Positions 17,519 through 26,844 of a stretch of DNA of 64,000 bases are shown piece by piece. The position numbers and the translations under genes are program-made. Each line of letters opens with the position of its first letter. The first letter of the stretch is position 1. Below the pieces are notes generated by a model. The model saw only the letters and a program-made list of their open reading frames with translations. It had not been told where the DNA came from and did no database searches. Source of the stretch: Sneathia sanguinegens (lineage in GTDB: Bacteria; Fusobacteriota; Fusobacteriia; Fusobacteriales; Leptotrichiaceae). The stretch lies in the NCBI RefSeq assembly GCF_042033325.1, contig NZ_CP160095.1, one strand, 5' to 3'.

Positions 17519-18184
17519 ATGAAAGAAAGATTAAAAAAAGATTTAATGCTTTTAATATTTTTTTTAATAGTAATTTTTGGTTTGACATTAGTTCAATCTA
17601 AATTCTTTTATGTTACACAAATAGAAGTAGAAGGTAAAAATGAAATTTTGCAAAGAGATATAATTAGTAAATTATCTGAATTTAATAATAAGTCTATTGT
17701 GTATATTAATACTAATTTACTAGAGGAAGAAATATCAAAAGATGCAAGAGTAAAAACTGTTATAATAAAAAAAAGGTATCCTAATAAATTAATAGTAGAA
17801 TTAAATGAAAGGGAACCAGTTGCATATATAAGTAAAAATAATGAACTTTATGTTGTAGATTCTGATTTAAATATATTTAGTAATTATAATGAAATGGTTA
17901 ATAAGGCTTTACCACTTGTGTACTATGATGAAAAATCAGAAAAAGATATAACAAATATATTAAAAGTTTTAATCAAAAGTAATCTTTATTCTCTATCTTC
18001 TGAAATTTATAAAGAAGATAATAAATATGTTATCATTTTAAATGATGGTGTAAAAATATATATAAATAATTTAGTAGATACTAAAAAATTAAATCAAGGC
18101 TACATAGTTTATAACAAAGAAAAAGAGCTTAACAACACTATGGATTATATTGATTTAAGATTTGAATTTATAAGTGTTAAATAG
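17519..18184 (+). CDS. ftsQ: Division protein FtsQ (POTRA domain)
   Basis: The 221-aa bitopic protein has a short cytoplasmic N-terminus, one membrane segment (about residues 10-28), then a POTRA domain (about 29-100) with the typical VTQIEVEGKNEILQRDI opening and the KKRYPNKLIVELNEREPVAYI ending, followed by the FtsQ beta region. FtsQ links early and late division proteins in the periplasm. It lies directly before ftsZ, 11 bases apart, with no ftsA between them. Confidence 0.88.
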   Translation: MKERLKKDLMLLIFFLIVIFGLTLVQSKFFYVTQIEVEGKNEILQRDIISKLSEFNNKSIVYINTNLLEEEISKDARVKTVIIKKRYPNKLIVELNEREPVAYISKNNELYVVDSDLNIFSNYNEMVNKALPLVYYDEKSEKDITNILKVLIKSNLYSLSSEIYKEDNKYVIILNDGVKIYINNLVDTKKLNQGYIVYNKEKELNNTMDYIDLRFEFISVK

Positions 18185-18195
18185 TAGGAGGAACT

Positions 18196-19257
18196 ATGAA
18201 CGAAGAAAATGAAGTTTATGAAACAAAAGGGACTAAAATTAAAATCATCGGTATTGGTGGTGCAGGAGGAAATGCAATAAATGATATGATTTCTTCTAAT
18301 ATTATAGGTGTTGATTATGTTGCTATAAACACAGATGAACAAGATTTAAAAGGTTCAAAAGCAAAAACAAAAATAGCTTTGGGTCACTTAGGTGCAGGAG
18401 GTAATCCTGAAGTATCAAGAGCAGCTGCAGAAGATAATGCCCAAGACATAAAGAAAGTTATAAAAGGTCAAGATATGGTCTTTATTACAGCTGGTATGGG
18501 AGGCGGAACTGGTACAGGTGCTGCACCAGTAGTTGCAAAATTAGCAAAAGAAGAAGGAATTTTGACAGTTGCGATAGTAACAAAACCTTTCAGATTTGAA
18601 GGAAAGAAAAGAATACAAAGTGCAGAAAAAGGTTTAGATGAATTGAAAAAATATGTAGATACTTTAATAGTAATTCCTAATCAAAAATTGCTTGATTTGG
18701 AAGGAGCTAAACAAAAACCTTTTAAAGAACATTTAAAGACATCAAATAATATATTAACTTATGGAGTAAAAGGTATTTCTGAATTAATAACAAAAGAAGG
18801 AATAATAAACTTAGACTTTTCAGATGTTAAATCAATAATGGAAGATTCTGGAGTTGCTTTATTTGGCTTTGTAGAATCAAATGAAGGAGAATCTGTAGAA
18901 GATATAGTAGAAAGAACTGTAACTAATCCATTGCTTGAAAAAGATATTAAAGGAGCAACTAAGATACTTGTTAATGTTACTTCAGGAGATAATGTTACAA
19001 TGGATGATGTTATTAAGATACAAGAATTAATTTCACAAAAGGCTTGTGGAACAGATTCAGATGTTGAAAATTTAATCTTTGGTGCTATTTATGAACAAGA
19101 TAGAACTAATATAGTATTATCAGTTATAGCTACAGGTTTTGATGCTGAAAATAATGAAGAAGAAAAAAAAGAAGAAGAAACAATGAATAATTTGTTTAAT
19201 ACTGAAAATAGTGATGAAAATAGTTTTTTACCAAATTTTGATGGATATAAATTGTAA
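18196..19257 (+). CDS. ftsZ: Cell division GTPase FtsZ
   Basis: The 353-aa tubulin homologue forms the division ring. It has IGIGGAGGNAINDMI (about residue 19), the tubulin signature GGGTGTGAAPVVAKLA (about 103), and the T7-loop region NLDFSDVKSIMEDSG (about 205). After the globular domain (ending near residue 318) there is a short acidic linker and the tail ENSFLPNFDGYKL, which does not match the usual conserved C-terminal peptide (D-I-P-x-F-L-R type) that binds FtsA and ZipA. GGAGG ribosome site; adk follows after 16 bases. Confidence 0.96.
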   Translation: MNEENEVYETKGTKIKIIGIGGAGGNAINDMISSNIIGVDYVAINTDEQDLKGSKAKTKIALGHLGAGGNPEVSRAAAEDNAQDIKKVIKGQDMVFITAGMGGGTGTGAAPVVAKLAKEEGILTVAIVTKPFRFEGKKRIQSAEKGLDELKKYVDTLIVIPNQKLLDLEGAKQKPFKEHLKTSNNILTYGVKGISELITKEGIINLDFSDVKSIMEDSGVALFGFVESNEGESVEDIVERTVTNPLLEKDIKGATKILVNVTSGDNVTMDDVIKIQELISQKACGTDSDVENLIFGAIYEQDRTNIVLSVIATGFDAENNEEEKKEEETMNNLFNTENSDENSFLPNFDGYKL

Positions 19258-19273
19258 TAGGAGTTAATTAAAG

Positions 19274-19903
19274 ATGAACATAGTATTATTTGGAGCACCA
19301 GGTGCAGGTAAGGGAACACAAGCCAAGAAAATGGTTGAAAAATATAATATACCTCAAATATCAACAGGAGATATTTTAAGAGAAGCTATAAAACAAGAAA
19401 CAAAATTAGGTTTAGAAGCAAAAGAATACATGAATAAGGGTAACTTAGTTCCAGATGAAGTAGTTAATGGCTTAGTAAAAGAAAGATTAGCACAAGCAGA
19501 TTGTAATAAAGGCTTTATCTTAGACGGTTATCCAAGAACTCTTGAACAAGCTAAAAAATTAGACGAAATTTTAAAAGATTTAAATAAAAAAATAGATAAG
19601 GTTTTAGCTTTAGTTGTAGAAGATAAAGATATTATAGAAAGAATAACAGGAAGAAGAACTTCTAGAAAAACAGGTAAAATTTATCACATTAAATTTAATC
19701 CACCTGTTGACGAAAAGGAAGAAGATTTATTCCAAAGACCAGATGATGCAAAGGAAGTTGTAATTAAGAGAATAGAAAATTATAACTTGCAAACAGCACC
19801 AGTTTTAGATTATTATAAACAACAAAATAAAGTAATAGAAATAGATGGTTCAAAGAAACCTGATGAAATAACAGAGGAAATAATTAGAATACTAGGTGAA
19901 TAA
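19274..19903 (+). CDS. adk: Adenylate kinase (Adk)
   Basis: The 209-aa enzyme interconverts ATP+AMP and 2 ADP. It shows GAPGAGKGTQAKKM (P-loop), ISTGDILREA (AMP site), GFILDGYPRTLEQA, and RITGRRTSRKTGKIYH leading into the lid. The lid carries no zinc-binding cysteines, so it is the non-zinc long form. ATG start with TAGGAG. Adk and map together usually close the ribosomal-protein secY operon; here they follow ftsZ. Confidence 0.95.
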   Translation: MNIVLFGAPGAGKGTQAKKMVEKYNIPQISTGDILREAIKQETKLGLEAKEYMNKGNLVPDEVVNGLVKERLAQADCNKGFILDGYPRTLEQAKKLDEILKDLNKKIDKVLALVVEDKDIIERITGRRTSRKTGKIYHIKFNPPVDEKEEDLFQRPDDAKEVVIKRIENYNLQTAPVLDYYKQQNKVIEIDGSKKPDEITEEIIRILGE

Positions 19904-19906
19904 TAA

Positions 19907-20677
19907 ATGTTTAAATTAAAAACATTAGAAGATATAAAAAAAATAAAGAAAGCAAATGAAATAATAGCAAGAATTTTTAGAGATGTAATACCCCAATATA
20001 TTAAACCGGGTATTAGTACATGGGAAATAGATCAAATTTGTGAAGACTATATTTTATCTCAAGGAGCAATCTGTGCAACTAAGGGTTATGATATAGGTTG
20101 GCCATATCCTCCTTATCCTGCAGCAACTTGTATATCAGTTAATGAAGAAGTAGTACATGGTATACCTAAAAAAACTAAGATATTAAAAGAAGGAGATATA
20201 GTTAGTTTAGATATAGTTACAAAATTAGATGGCTATTATGGAGATTCAGCTTTTACTTTTCCAGTTGGAAAAATAGAAAAGAAATATCAAAATTTAATAG
20301 ATGTTACAAGAAAAAGTAGAGATTTAGGAATTATGCAAGCTATAGCAGGCAATAGACTTGGAGATATAGGTCATGCAATACAAAGTTTTTGTGAACCTAA
20401 AGGTTATTCTATAGTTAGAGATTTCTGTGGACATGGTGTAGGCTTTGAATTACATGAAGATCCTTATGTTATGAATTATGGAGTAAAAGGACAAGGACTA
20501 TTAATTCAAGAAGGTTTAGTTATAGCTATAGAACCTATGGTTAATATGGGAACACATAAGGTTAAAATACAAAAAGATGGATGGACAGTTAAAACTTTGG
20601 ATAAAAAAAGATCGGCACATTTTGAACATAGTATAGCTATAGTTGATGGTAAACCTTTAATTTTATCTGAGTTATAG
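19907..20677 (+). CDS. map: Methionine aminopeptidase, type I (Map)
   Basis: The 256-aa metalloenzyme removes initiator methionine. The metal ligands are visible: D and D in SLDIVTKLDGYYGDSAF, H in CGHGVGFELHEDP, E in AIEPMVNMG, and E in HFEHSIAI. Substrate histidine is in VVHGIP. Length and order match the type Ia enzyme. It starts 3 bases after adk with only a weak ribosome site (AGGTG), so coupling is likely. Confidence 0.95.
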   Translation: MFKLKTLEDIKKIKKANEIIARIFRDVIPQYIKPGISTWEIDQICEDYILSQGAICATKGYDIGWPYPPYPAATCISVNEEVVHGIPKKTKILKEGDIVSLDIVTKLDGYYGDSAFTFPVGKIEKKYQNLIDVTRKSRDLGIMQAIAGNRLGDIGHAIQSFCEPKGYSIVRDFCGHGVGFELHEDPYVMNYGVKGQGLLIQEGLVIAIEPMVNMGTHKVKIQKDGWTVKTLDKKRSAHFEHSIAIVDGKPLILSEL

Positions 20678-20688
20678 AAAGGATAAAT

Positions 20689-22084
20689 ATGTGTACAACA
20701 GTTATAGTTGGAAAAAAAGCTAGCTTGAGTGGAAAAAATATTATAGCAAGAAATGAAGATTTCTCATGAAACTACTAATCCAAAAAGATTTGAGTTTGTG
20801 AAAAATACACTTGCAAAAGATGGAATTTATAATTCTTATCTTACAAAGGTTAAAATAGCTTTGCCTAAAAGTGGAATGAAATATACTGCTATGCCAGATG
20901 TTACATCAGATACATATAATAGAGGAAGATTTGGAGAAGCAAGTATAAATGAAGCTAATGTTGCTATTAGTTCAACTGAAAGTTTATATGGTAATGAAAG
21001 AGTATTAGCTTATGATCCTTTAGTTAAAGAGGGAATAGCAGAAGATGCAATAAATGATATATTGGCACCCTATGTTAAAACAGCTAGAGAAGCTGTTGAA
21101 ATGTTAGGTTCTTTAATAGAAAAATATGGTTCAGCTGAAGGAAATGGAATACTTTTTGCAGATGAAGATGAAGTGTGGTATATGGAAATACCAACAGGGC
21201 ATCATTATGTAGCAATTAGATTGCCAGAAGATATGTACGGCGTTGCACCTAATTGTGTTTGTATAGAAGAAATAGATTTTTCAGATAAAGAAAATTTTAT
21301 TTGGTCAAAAAATATTCAAGAATTTGTTGAAAAATATAGACTTAATGTTGATAGGGAAGGTTTTAATTTCAGACATATATTTGGAACATATTCAGAATTG
21401 GATAGAGTGTATAATACTTCAAGGGCTTGGTATGCACATAGATACTTAGATAAAACTTTTAAAATGGGGCCTACTGATAAGGATATACCATTTTTAAATA
21501 AGGCAGATAGATTGATTTCTATTGAAGATGTTCAATTTATATTAAGCTCACATTATAATGAAACTGAATTTGATCCTATAGGTAAGGGAACTGAAGAGGA
21601 AAAAACAAGATTCAGAGCTATTTCTTTGTCTAGAACTCAACAATCACATGTTTTGGAAGTAGATACATATTCAGTACAATGGATAGCTTTTGCAACAACA
21701 GCATTTACACCTTATGTTCCATTCTTTGTGGATATTAATGATACACCTGAAGAATATAGAGATACAAGTTTTGAATTAGATATGAAATATGCTTATTGGT
21801 TATTTAAGGTATTTTCATATTATGTAGAAACACATTATGGAGCATTTTCAAAAGAAAATACTCAATATCTTGAAGAACTTCGTTCATATGGAAGAAAAAG
21901 AGTATGTGAAATAAAAGAAAAGTTAAAGGGATATACTAAGCAAAATTGTAGAGAATTTTTGACAAAAGAAAATGAAAAAACGGCTAAATTTGTTTTAGAA
22001 AAAACAAGAAGATTATTAAATAATTTTATGACAAGAGCCTTATCAGCTTCAAAAATGTCATTTACTATGGATGAAAATCTGTAA
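20689..22084 (+). pseudogene. pepD: C69-family dipeptidase (PepD-like), interrupted by a frameshift
   Basis: The natural start is the ATG at 20689 behind GAAAGGAT. It encodes MCTTVIVGKKASLSGKNIIA then RNEDFS, and stops at TGA 20767-20769. This is the signature N-terminus of C69 dipeptidases, where the second-residue cysteine becomes the catalytic nucleophile after processing. The rest of the enzyme (443 codons from about 20753, with TNPKRFEFVK, WYMEIPTGHHYVAIRLP and the C-terminal SFTMDENL) lies in the +1 frame. Joining them needs two bases restored or one removed near 20760-20766; restoring a TC dinucleotide gives the smooth sequence NEDFSHETTNPK. As read, the long frame lacks the nucleophile and cannot be active. 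A sequencing or assembly error is possible; the site has no obvious programmed +1 signal. Confidence 0.8.
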
Positions 22085-22111
22085 TTTATTAAGAAAAATA
22101 TAGAAATAATT

Positions 22112-22138
22112 AACATCAGTTTGACTGATGTTTTTTTT
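22112..22138 (+). terminator. Terminator after the dipeptidase gene
   Basis: Perfect stem ACATCAGT / ACTGATGT with a TTG loop followed by eight T. Confidence 0.9.
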
Positions 22139-22148
22139 ATGGTATACT
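22121..22148 (+). promoter_or_regulatory. Promoter of the alpha-glucan operon, overlapping the terminator
   Basis: -35 TTGACT (22121-22126) lies in the loop and 3' arm of the terminator hairpin; a 16-base spacer made of the rest of the arm and the T tract follows, then TGGTATACT, an extended -10 (22143-22148). The GH13 ATG is at 22169. Confidence 0.65.
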
Positions 22149-22168
22149 AAAGTGGAAAGGTGGCGAAT

Positions 22169-23770
22169 ATGAAAAAAATAGCAATACAGCATATACCAGA
22201 TTCTAATTATGCATATGCAATAAGTGAAGATAAGTTTGTTATTCGTTTAAGAGTAGCTAGAAATGATGATATATCAGAAATATTTGTAGAATATGGATGT
22301 AAATATAGTTTTTATACAAAGGAAAATAGAAAATTAAAACAAATGAGTATAAAATATGAAGATGATCTATATTCATATTATGAGGTAGAACTAGAATTGG
22401 AAGATCCTAGGTTAGGATATATTTTTGTAATAGTATCAAATGGTAAAAAATATTTTTATTCAGAGCAAGGAATAGAAGAAAAATTTGATTATGAAAAAGC
22501 ATTTTATACATATTTTCAATATGCTCATATCAATAAAATTGATATAATAAAGGAAGTTGAATGGTTTAAAAAAGCAGTATTTTATCAAATATTTATAGAT
22601 AGATTTAATAGAGGTTCATATAAAAAAGATACAAGCTATATTGATATGAAATCTACAGATTTACCTACACCAACATCATTTTATGGAGGAGATTTACAAG
22701 GTATAGTTGAAAAATTAGACTATTTAAAAAATATAGGCATATCAGCCCTATATTTAACACCAATATTTAAGTCTATAAGTAATCATAAATATGATATTAT
22801 AGATTATAATCTTATAGATCCACAATTTGGTACGGAGGACATTTTTAAAGACTTAGTAAAGAGAGCTCATGAAAGAGGAATAAAGATAGTTATTGATGTT
22901 GTTTTTAACCATTGCAGTAATAAGCATGAATTTGTGCAAGATGTATTGAAAAATGGGAAAAATTCAAAATACTATGATTATTTCAGAAGAAAAAATGGAA
23001 AATTTATGAATTTTGCAGACTGTGAATATATGATAGAATGGGATGCTAATAATCCTAAAGTTATGGAATATTTAATAGATTTAACTTTGAATTGGATAAA
23101 AAAATATGATATTGATGGTTTAAGATTAGATGTAGCAGATGAATTACCTCATGAATTTTGGAGAAGATATAGAAAGGCAGTTAGAGGACTTAAAGAAGAC
23201 TGTGTAATAATAGCAGAAGATTGGCATATATCAAATTCATATTTAGGTGGAGATCAATATGATAGTGTTATGAATTATGCCTTTACAAAGGCTTGCTTTG
23301 ACTATTTTTCAAAAGAAGAAATAGATGAAAAAGGTTTAGCAAATAGGTTGAATTCTTTATTAGTTAGATATAGAGGACAAGTAAATAATACATTATTTAA
23401 TTTATTAGATTCTCATGATAAACCTAGATTTATAACAGAAGTTAAGGATAATAAAAAGAAATTTTTAGCTGGTCTATATCTATTATTCTTCTATGCAGGA
23501 ACACCATGTATTTATTATGGTACAGAAATAGCATTACAAGGTGAAGGGGATCCAGATTCAAGAAGAGTTTTTGACTGGTCTAAAGAACCAATTAAAGAAG
23601 TTTTAGATATATTAAAATATAGAACTAATGAAGATTTCATAAATGCAGATTTAAGAATTTATGAAAAGGATTCTAGGGTATATCTTGAAAGAAGAGGTAA
23701 GAAAAATCAATATATCTTAATATTAAGCGATAAGGGTAATAAATATGAAGTTTTAATCAAGGAGGCTTAG
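22169..23770 (+). CDS. Glycoside hydrolase family 13, neopullulanase/cyclomaltodextrinase type
   Basis: I start at the ATG 22169; a GTG three codons upstream lies inside the ribosome site AAAGGTGG. The 533-aa protein has an N-terminal beta domain (about 1-120, CBM34-like) and a GH13 barrel. The barrel has AVFYQIFIDRF, VIDVVFNHC (region I), DGLRLDVADE (nucleophile aspartate), IIAEDWH (acid/base glutamate) and LLDSHDKPR (third acid). There is no signal peptide, so it works in the cytoplasm on imported maltodextrins. It is upstream of, and 7 bases from, the secreted pullulanase gene. Exact specificity (neopullulanase, cyclomaltodextrinase or maltogenic amylase) cannot be read from sequence. Confidence 0.88.
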   Translation: MKKIAIQHIPDSNYAYAISEDKFVIRLRVARNDDISEIFVEYGCKYSFYTKENRKLKQMSIKYEDDLYSYYEVELELEDPRLGYIFVIVSNGKKYFYSEQGIEEKFDYEKAFYTYFQYAHINKIDIIKEVEWFKKAVFYQIFIDRFNRGSYKKDTSYIDMKSTDLPTPTSFYGGDLQGIVEKLDYLKNIGISALYLTPIFKSISNHKYDIIDYNLIDPQFGTEDIFKDLVKRAHERGIKIVIDVVFNHCSNKHEFVQDVLKNGKNSKYYDYFRRKNGKFMNFADCEYMIEWDANNPKVMEYLIDLTLNWIKKYDIDGLRLDVADELPHEFWRRYRKAVRGLKEDCVIIAEDWHISNSYLGGDQYDSVMNYAFTKACFDYFSKEEIDEKGLANRLNSLLVRYRGQVNNTLFNLLDSHDKPRFITEVKDNKKKFLAGLYLLFFYAGTPCIYYGTEIALQGEGDPDSRRVFDWSKEPIKEVLDILKYRTNEDFINADLRIYEKDSRVYLERRGKKNQYILILSDKGNKYEVLIKEA

Positions 23771-23777
23771 TGTAAAT

Positions 23778-26700
23778 ATGAAAAAGGTTATTGGAATATT
23801 TTCAATTTTAATTGTAAGTAATTTAATGTTTGCTCTTCCAACAATTGAACAAACAAAGGCTAATGTTCAAAATATTACGCAACAAGAAAAAGATAAAATA
23901 GAAAAAGGCTATATTAGAGTTCATTTGAAAAATATAGGTTCAGATAAGATAGAAAATAATGGTTTATGGCTTTGGGGTGGAGTAGAAAAAGCTAGTACAA
24001 ATTGGCCTACTGGTGCAACAAAAATCACAAAAAAAGATGCCTATGGTTGGTATGTAGATATTAAAAAATCAAAAAAAATTGAAGATATAGGATTTTTAGT
24101 ACTTAATGGTGATAAAAAAATTACAGAAAAGGATCAAAAAATTCCTGTAAAAAATGAAAAGATAAATGAAGTTTGGTTAGATGAAGATTTTAATGTAAAT
24201 ATGGTAGAGCCACTAAAAGAAAAAAATGTAATGAGGGTCTATTATTATAGATCAGATAATGATTACAAGAATAAGTCTTTATGGTTTTGGAATGATACTG
24301 AAGAAAGTTTAACTAAGTGGCCAGATGGTAAAGATTTTGATCAAATAGGTAAATATGGGCATTATGTAGATATAAAACTTAAACCTAACGCAAGTAAATT
24401 AGGGCTTCTTTTGCTTGATGAAAGTAAAAAAGGGGATGATGTAAAAATAGTAAAAAAAGATATCATCTTTGATAATGTTAAAAACTATAAGCAAATTTTT
24501 TTAAGAGATGATGATGCAAGCGTTTACACAAACCCATATTTCATAAGTGATGTTAGAATGATAGGTGCAAATCATATAAGTGAAAATGAAATGCAATTAA
24601 AATTTACAAGTTTAAAAGCTGTACAAAAAGAAGAAATATTAAAAAATTTACTTATTAAAGATAAAAATAACAATACTATTAGTATAGAAGATATAATAAT
24701 AGAACCAGAAACTAAGCTTGTAAAGGTTAGGGCAAAATTCCCAATAAGTGAAAGTCCTTATCAAGTGAAATATGCTAATGATGAAATTGATACAATAATA
24801 GGATGGCAATTAAAGGATTCCTTATATAGCTATGACGGAGTATTAGGTTCTGAAATTTTAAAACAAGGGAAAGAAGTTAAATTACATTTATGGGCACCAA
24901 GTGCTGAAAATGTTAATGTTTTAATTTTTGATAAAAATAATCAAGATAAATTAGTAGCTAAATTTAAGTTAGAAAAAAAACAAAGAGGTGTATTTGAAAC
25001 AACTTTAAAAGCAAATAAGCTAATAAAAAATTACACAGATTATTACTATCAATATGAAGTAGAACGAAATAATGATAAATTTATTTGTTTAGATCCTTAT
25101 GCAAAAGCACTAGGTTTGTGGGATAAATCAAAAAATGAACCTATAGCTAAGGGAGTATTTTTAGATCCAAATAAAATAGGCTTACAAAATTTAAATTTTG
25201 CAAAAATAAAAAATTATGATAAAAGAGAAGATGCGATTATTTATGAAGTACATGTTAGAGATTTTACTTCAGACAAAAATCTTAAATTAAAAGCTCCATA
25301 TGGTACTTTCAAGGCTTTTATTGAAAAATTAGATTATATCAAAAGTTTGGGTGTAACTCATATACAATTACTACCAATATTAAGTTATTATAACATAGAT
25401 GAATCAAAAAGAAATTTAAGATCATATGATTATTTACAAAAAGATACAAACTATAATTGGGGTTATGATCCACAAAATTATTTCTCATTAACAGGTATGT
25501 ATTCAATTAATCCAAAAAATCCTGAAGAAAGAATCAAAGAATTTAAAGAGTTAGTCAATGAAATACATAAAAGAGGTATGGGAGTAATATTAGATGTAGT
25601 GTATAACCATACAGCAAAAGCCTCTATATTTGATGATATAGAACCAAATTATTATTACTTCATGGATGAAAATGGAAATACAAAAACAAATTTTGGTGGA
25701 GGAAGATTAGGAACTACACACTATATGTCAAGAAGAATTTTACTAGATTCAATTAAATATCTTATGAATGAATATAAGGTAGATGGATTTAGATTTGATA
25801 TGATGGGTGACCATGATGCAAAAACCATAGAAATGGCATATAATGAAGCAAAAAAGATAAATAAAAATGTATTGATGTTAGGTGAAGGATGGAGAACTTA
25901 TGAAGGAGATACTAATATTAAAGTTCAACCAGCTGATCAAACTTGGATGAAAGACACAAATTCAGTTGCAGTATTTTCTGATGATATTAGAAATAAGCTT
26001 AAATCAGGTTTCCCTAATGAAGGTACACCTGCCTTTTTGACAGGTAAAAAATCTAATATTCAAGAATTATTTAGTAATATTAAGGCACAACCAACAAACT
26101 TTGTTGCTGATGAACCTGGAGATGTAATTCAATATGCTGAAGCACATGATAATTTAACTTTATTTGATGTTATAGTTAAATCAACTAAACTTGATCCAAG
26201 TATAGCTAAAGATTATAAGGAAATAATTAAGAGAGTTAAATTAGGAAATTTCATAATTCTAACATCACAAGGTACACCATTTTTACATGCTGGGCAAGAA
26301 TTTGGTAGAACAAAACAAATTATGGTAGATGTTCCAAAAGATAAAGTTCCTGAAAAGGCAACATTTGTAGAAGGTATAAAATATCCATATTTCATACATG
26401 ATTTATACAACGCACCAGATGCTATTAATAAATTTGACTGGGAAAGAATGAAAAATAGCGAAATTGTGCCATATACAAGAGGCTTGATACAACTTCGTAG
26501 AAATATAGAAAGCTTTAGATTAAAATCAAAAGAAGAAATAGATAAAAAACTTAAATTATTGACAGAAAATAAGGAAGATCTTTTATTGGCTTATGAAATT
26601 AATGATGGTAAAGCTCATTATCTTGTAATAGTAAATGCTGATTTAAAGGATAGATTGGTATATTATTCTAATGTTGATAAGGCAAAAGTATTAGTTGATG

Positions 26701-26804
26701 CTAACAAGGTAGACATTAATGGAATAAAAAATGTTGAAGGTTTAAAGATAAATAAAAATTCTATATTAATAAAACCTTTAACTGCAACAATTTTGAAATT
26801 CTAA
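23778..26804 (+). CDS. pulA: Secreted type I pullulanase
   Basis: The 1008-aa protein starts with a signal peptide (VIGIFSILIVSNLMFA). Two CBM41-like starch-binding modules follow, each with a LW-x-W...W-P pattern (GLWLWGG...NWPTG near 60-75 and SLWFWND...KWPDG near 165-185). An Ig-like N2 region and a CBM48 region (LHLWAPSAENVNVL, about 370) come next. The GH13 catalytic domain has YNWGYDPQNYF, the pullulanase hallmark (about 558), VILDVVYNHT, DGFRFDMMGDHD (nucleophile), GEGWRTYEG (acid/base) and AEAHDNLTLFD. It debranches alpha-1,6 links in glycogen or pullulan outside the cytoplasm. No cysteine lipobox, so release to the periplasm or exterior is expected. Confidence 0.94.
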   Translation: MKKVIGIFSILIVSNLMFALPTIEQTKANVQNITQQEKDKIEKGYIRVHLKNIGSDKIENNGLWLWGGVEKASTNWPTGATKITKKDAYGWYVDIKKSKKIEDIGFLVLNGDKKITEKDQKIPVKNEKINEVWLDEDFNVNMVEPLKEKNVMRVYYYRSDNDYKNKSLWFWNDTEESLTKWPDGKDFDQIGKYGHYVDIKLKPNASKLGLLLLDESKKGDDVKIVKKDIIFDNVKNYKQIFLRDDDASVYTNPYFISDVRMIGANHISENEMQLKFTSLKAVQKEEILKNLLIKDKNNNTISIEDIIIEPETKLVKVRAKFPISESPYQVKYANDEIDTIIGWQLKDSLYSYDGVLGSEILKQGKEVKLHLWAPSAENVNVLIFDKNNQDKLVAKFKLEKKQRGVFETTLKANKLIKNYTDYYYQYEVERNNDKFICLDPYAKALGLWDKSKNEPIAKGVFLDPNKIGLQNLNFAKIKNYDKREDAIIYEVHVRDFTSDKNLKLKAPYGTFKAFIEKLDYIKSLGVTHIQLLPILSYYNIDESKRNLRSYDYLQKDTNYNWGYDPQNYFSLTGMYSINPKNPEERIKEFKELVNEIHKRGMGVILDVVYNHTAKASIFDDIEPNYYYFMDENGNTKTNFGGGRLGTTHYMSRRILLDSIKYLMNEYKVDGFRFDMMGDHDAKTIEMAYNEAKKINKNVLMLGEGWRTYEGDTNIKVQPADQTWMKDTNSVAVFSDDIRNKLKSGFPNEGTPAFLTGKKSNIQELFSNIKAQPTNFVADEPGDVIQYAEAHDNLTLFDVIVKSTKLDPSIAKDYKEIIKRVKLGNFIILTSQGTPFLHAGQEFGRTKQIMVDVPKDKVPEKATFVEGIKYPYFIHDLYNAPDAINKFDWERMKNSEIVPYTRGLIQLRRNIESFRLKSKEEIDKKLKLLTENKEDLLLAYEINDGKAHYLVIVNADLKDRLVYYSNVDKAKVLVDANKVDINGIKNVEGLKINKNSILIKPLTATILKF

Positions 26805-26805
26805 T

Positions 26806-26843
26806 AAAAAAATGGAATTATACAAAAGTATAGTTCCATTTTT
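26806..26843. terminator. Bidirectional terminator between pulA and the Cof-type hydrolase
   Basis: A 12-bp stem (ATGGAATTATAC pairing with GTATAGTTCCAT, one G-U) around AAAA, flanked by A-run and T-run on both sides. It can serve convergent transcription from both strands. Confidence 0.9.
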
Positions 26844-26844
26844 G

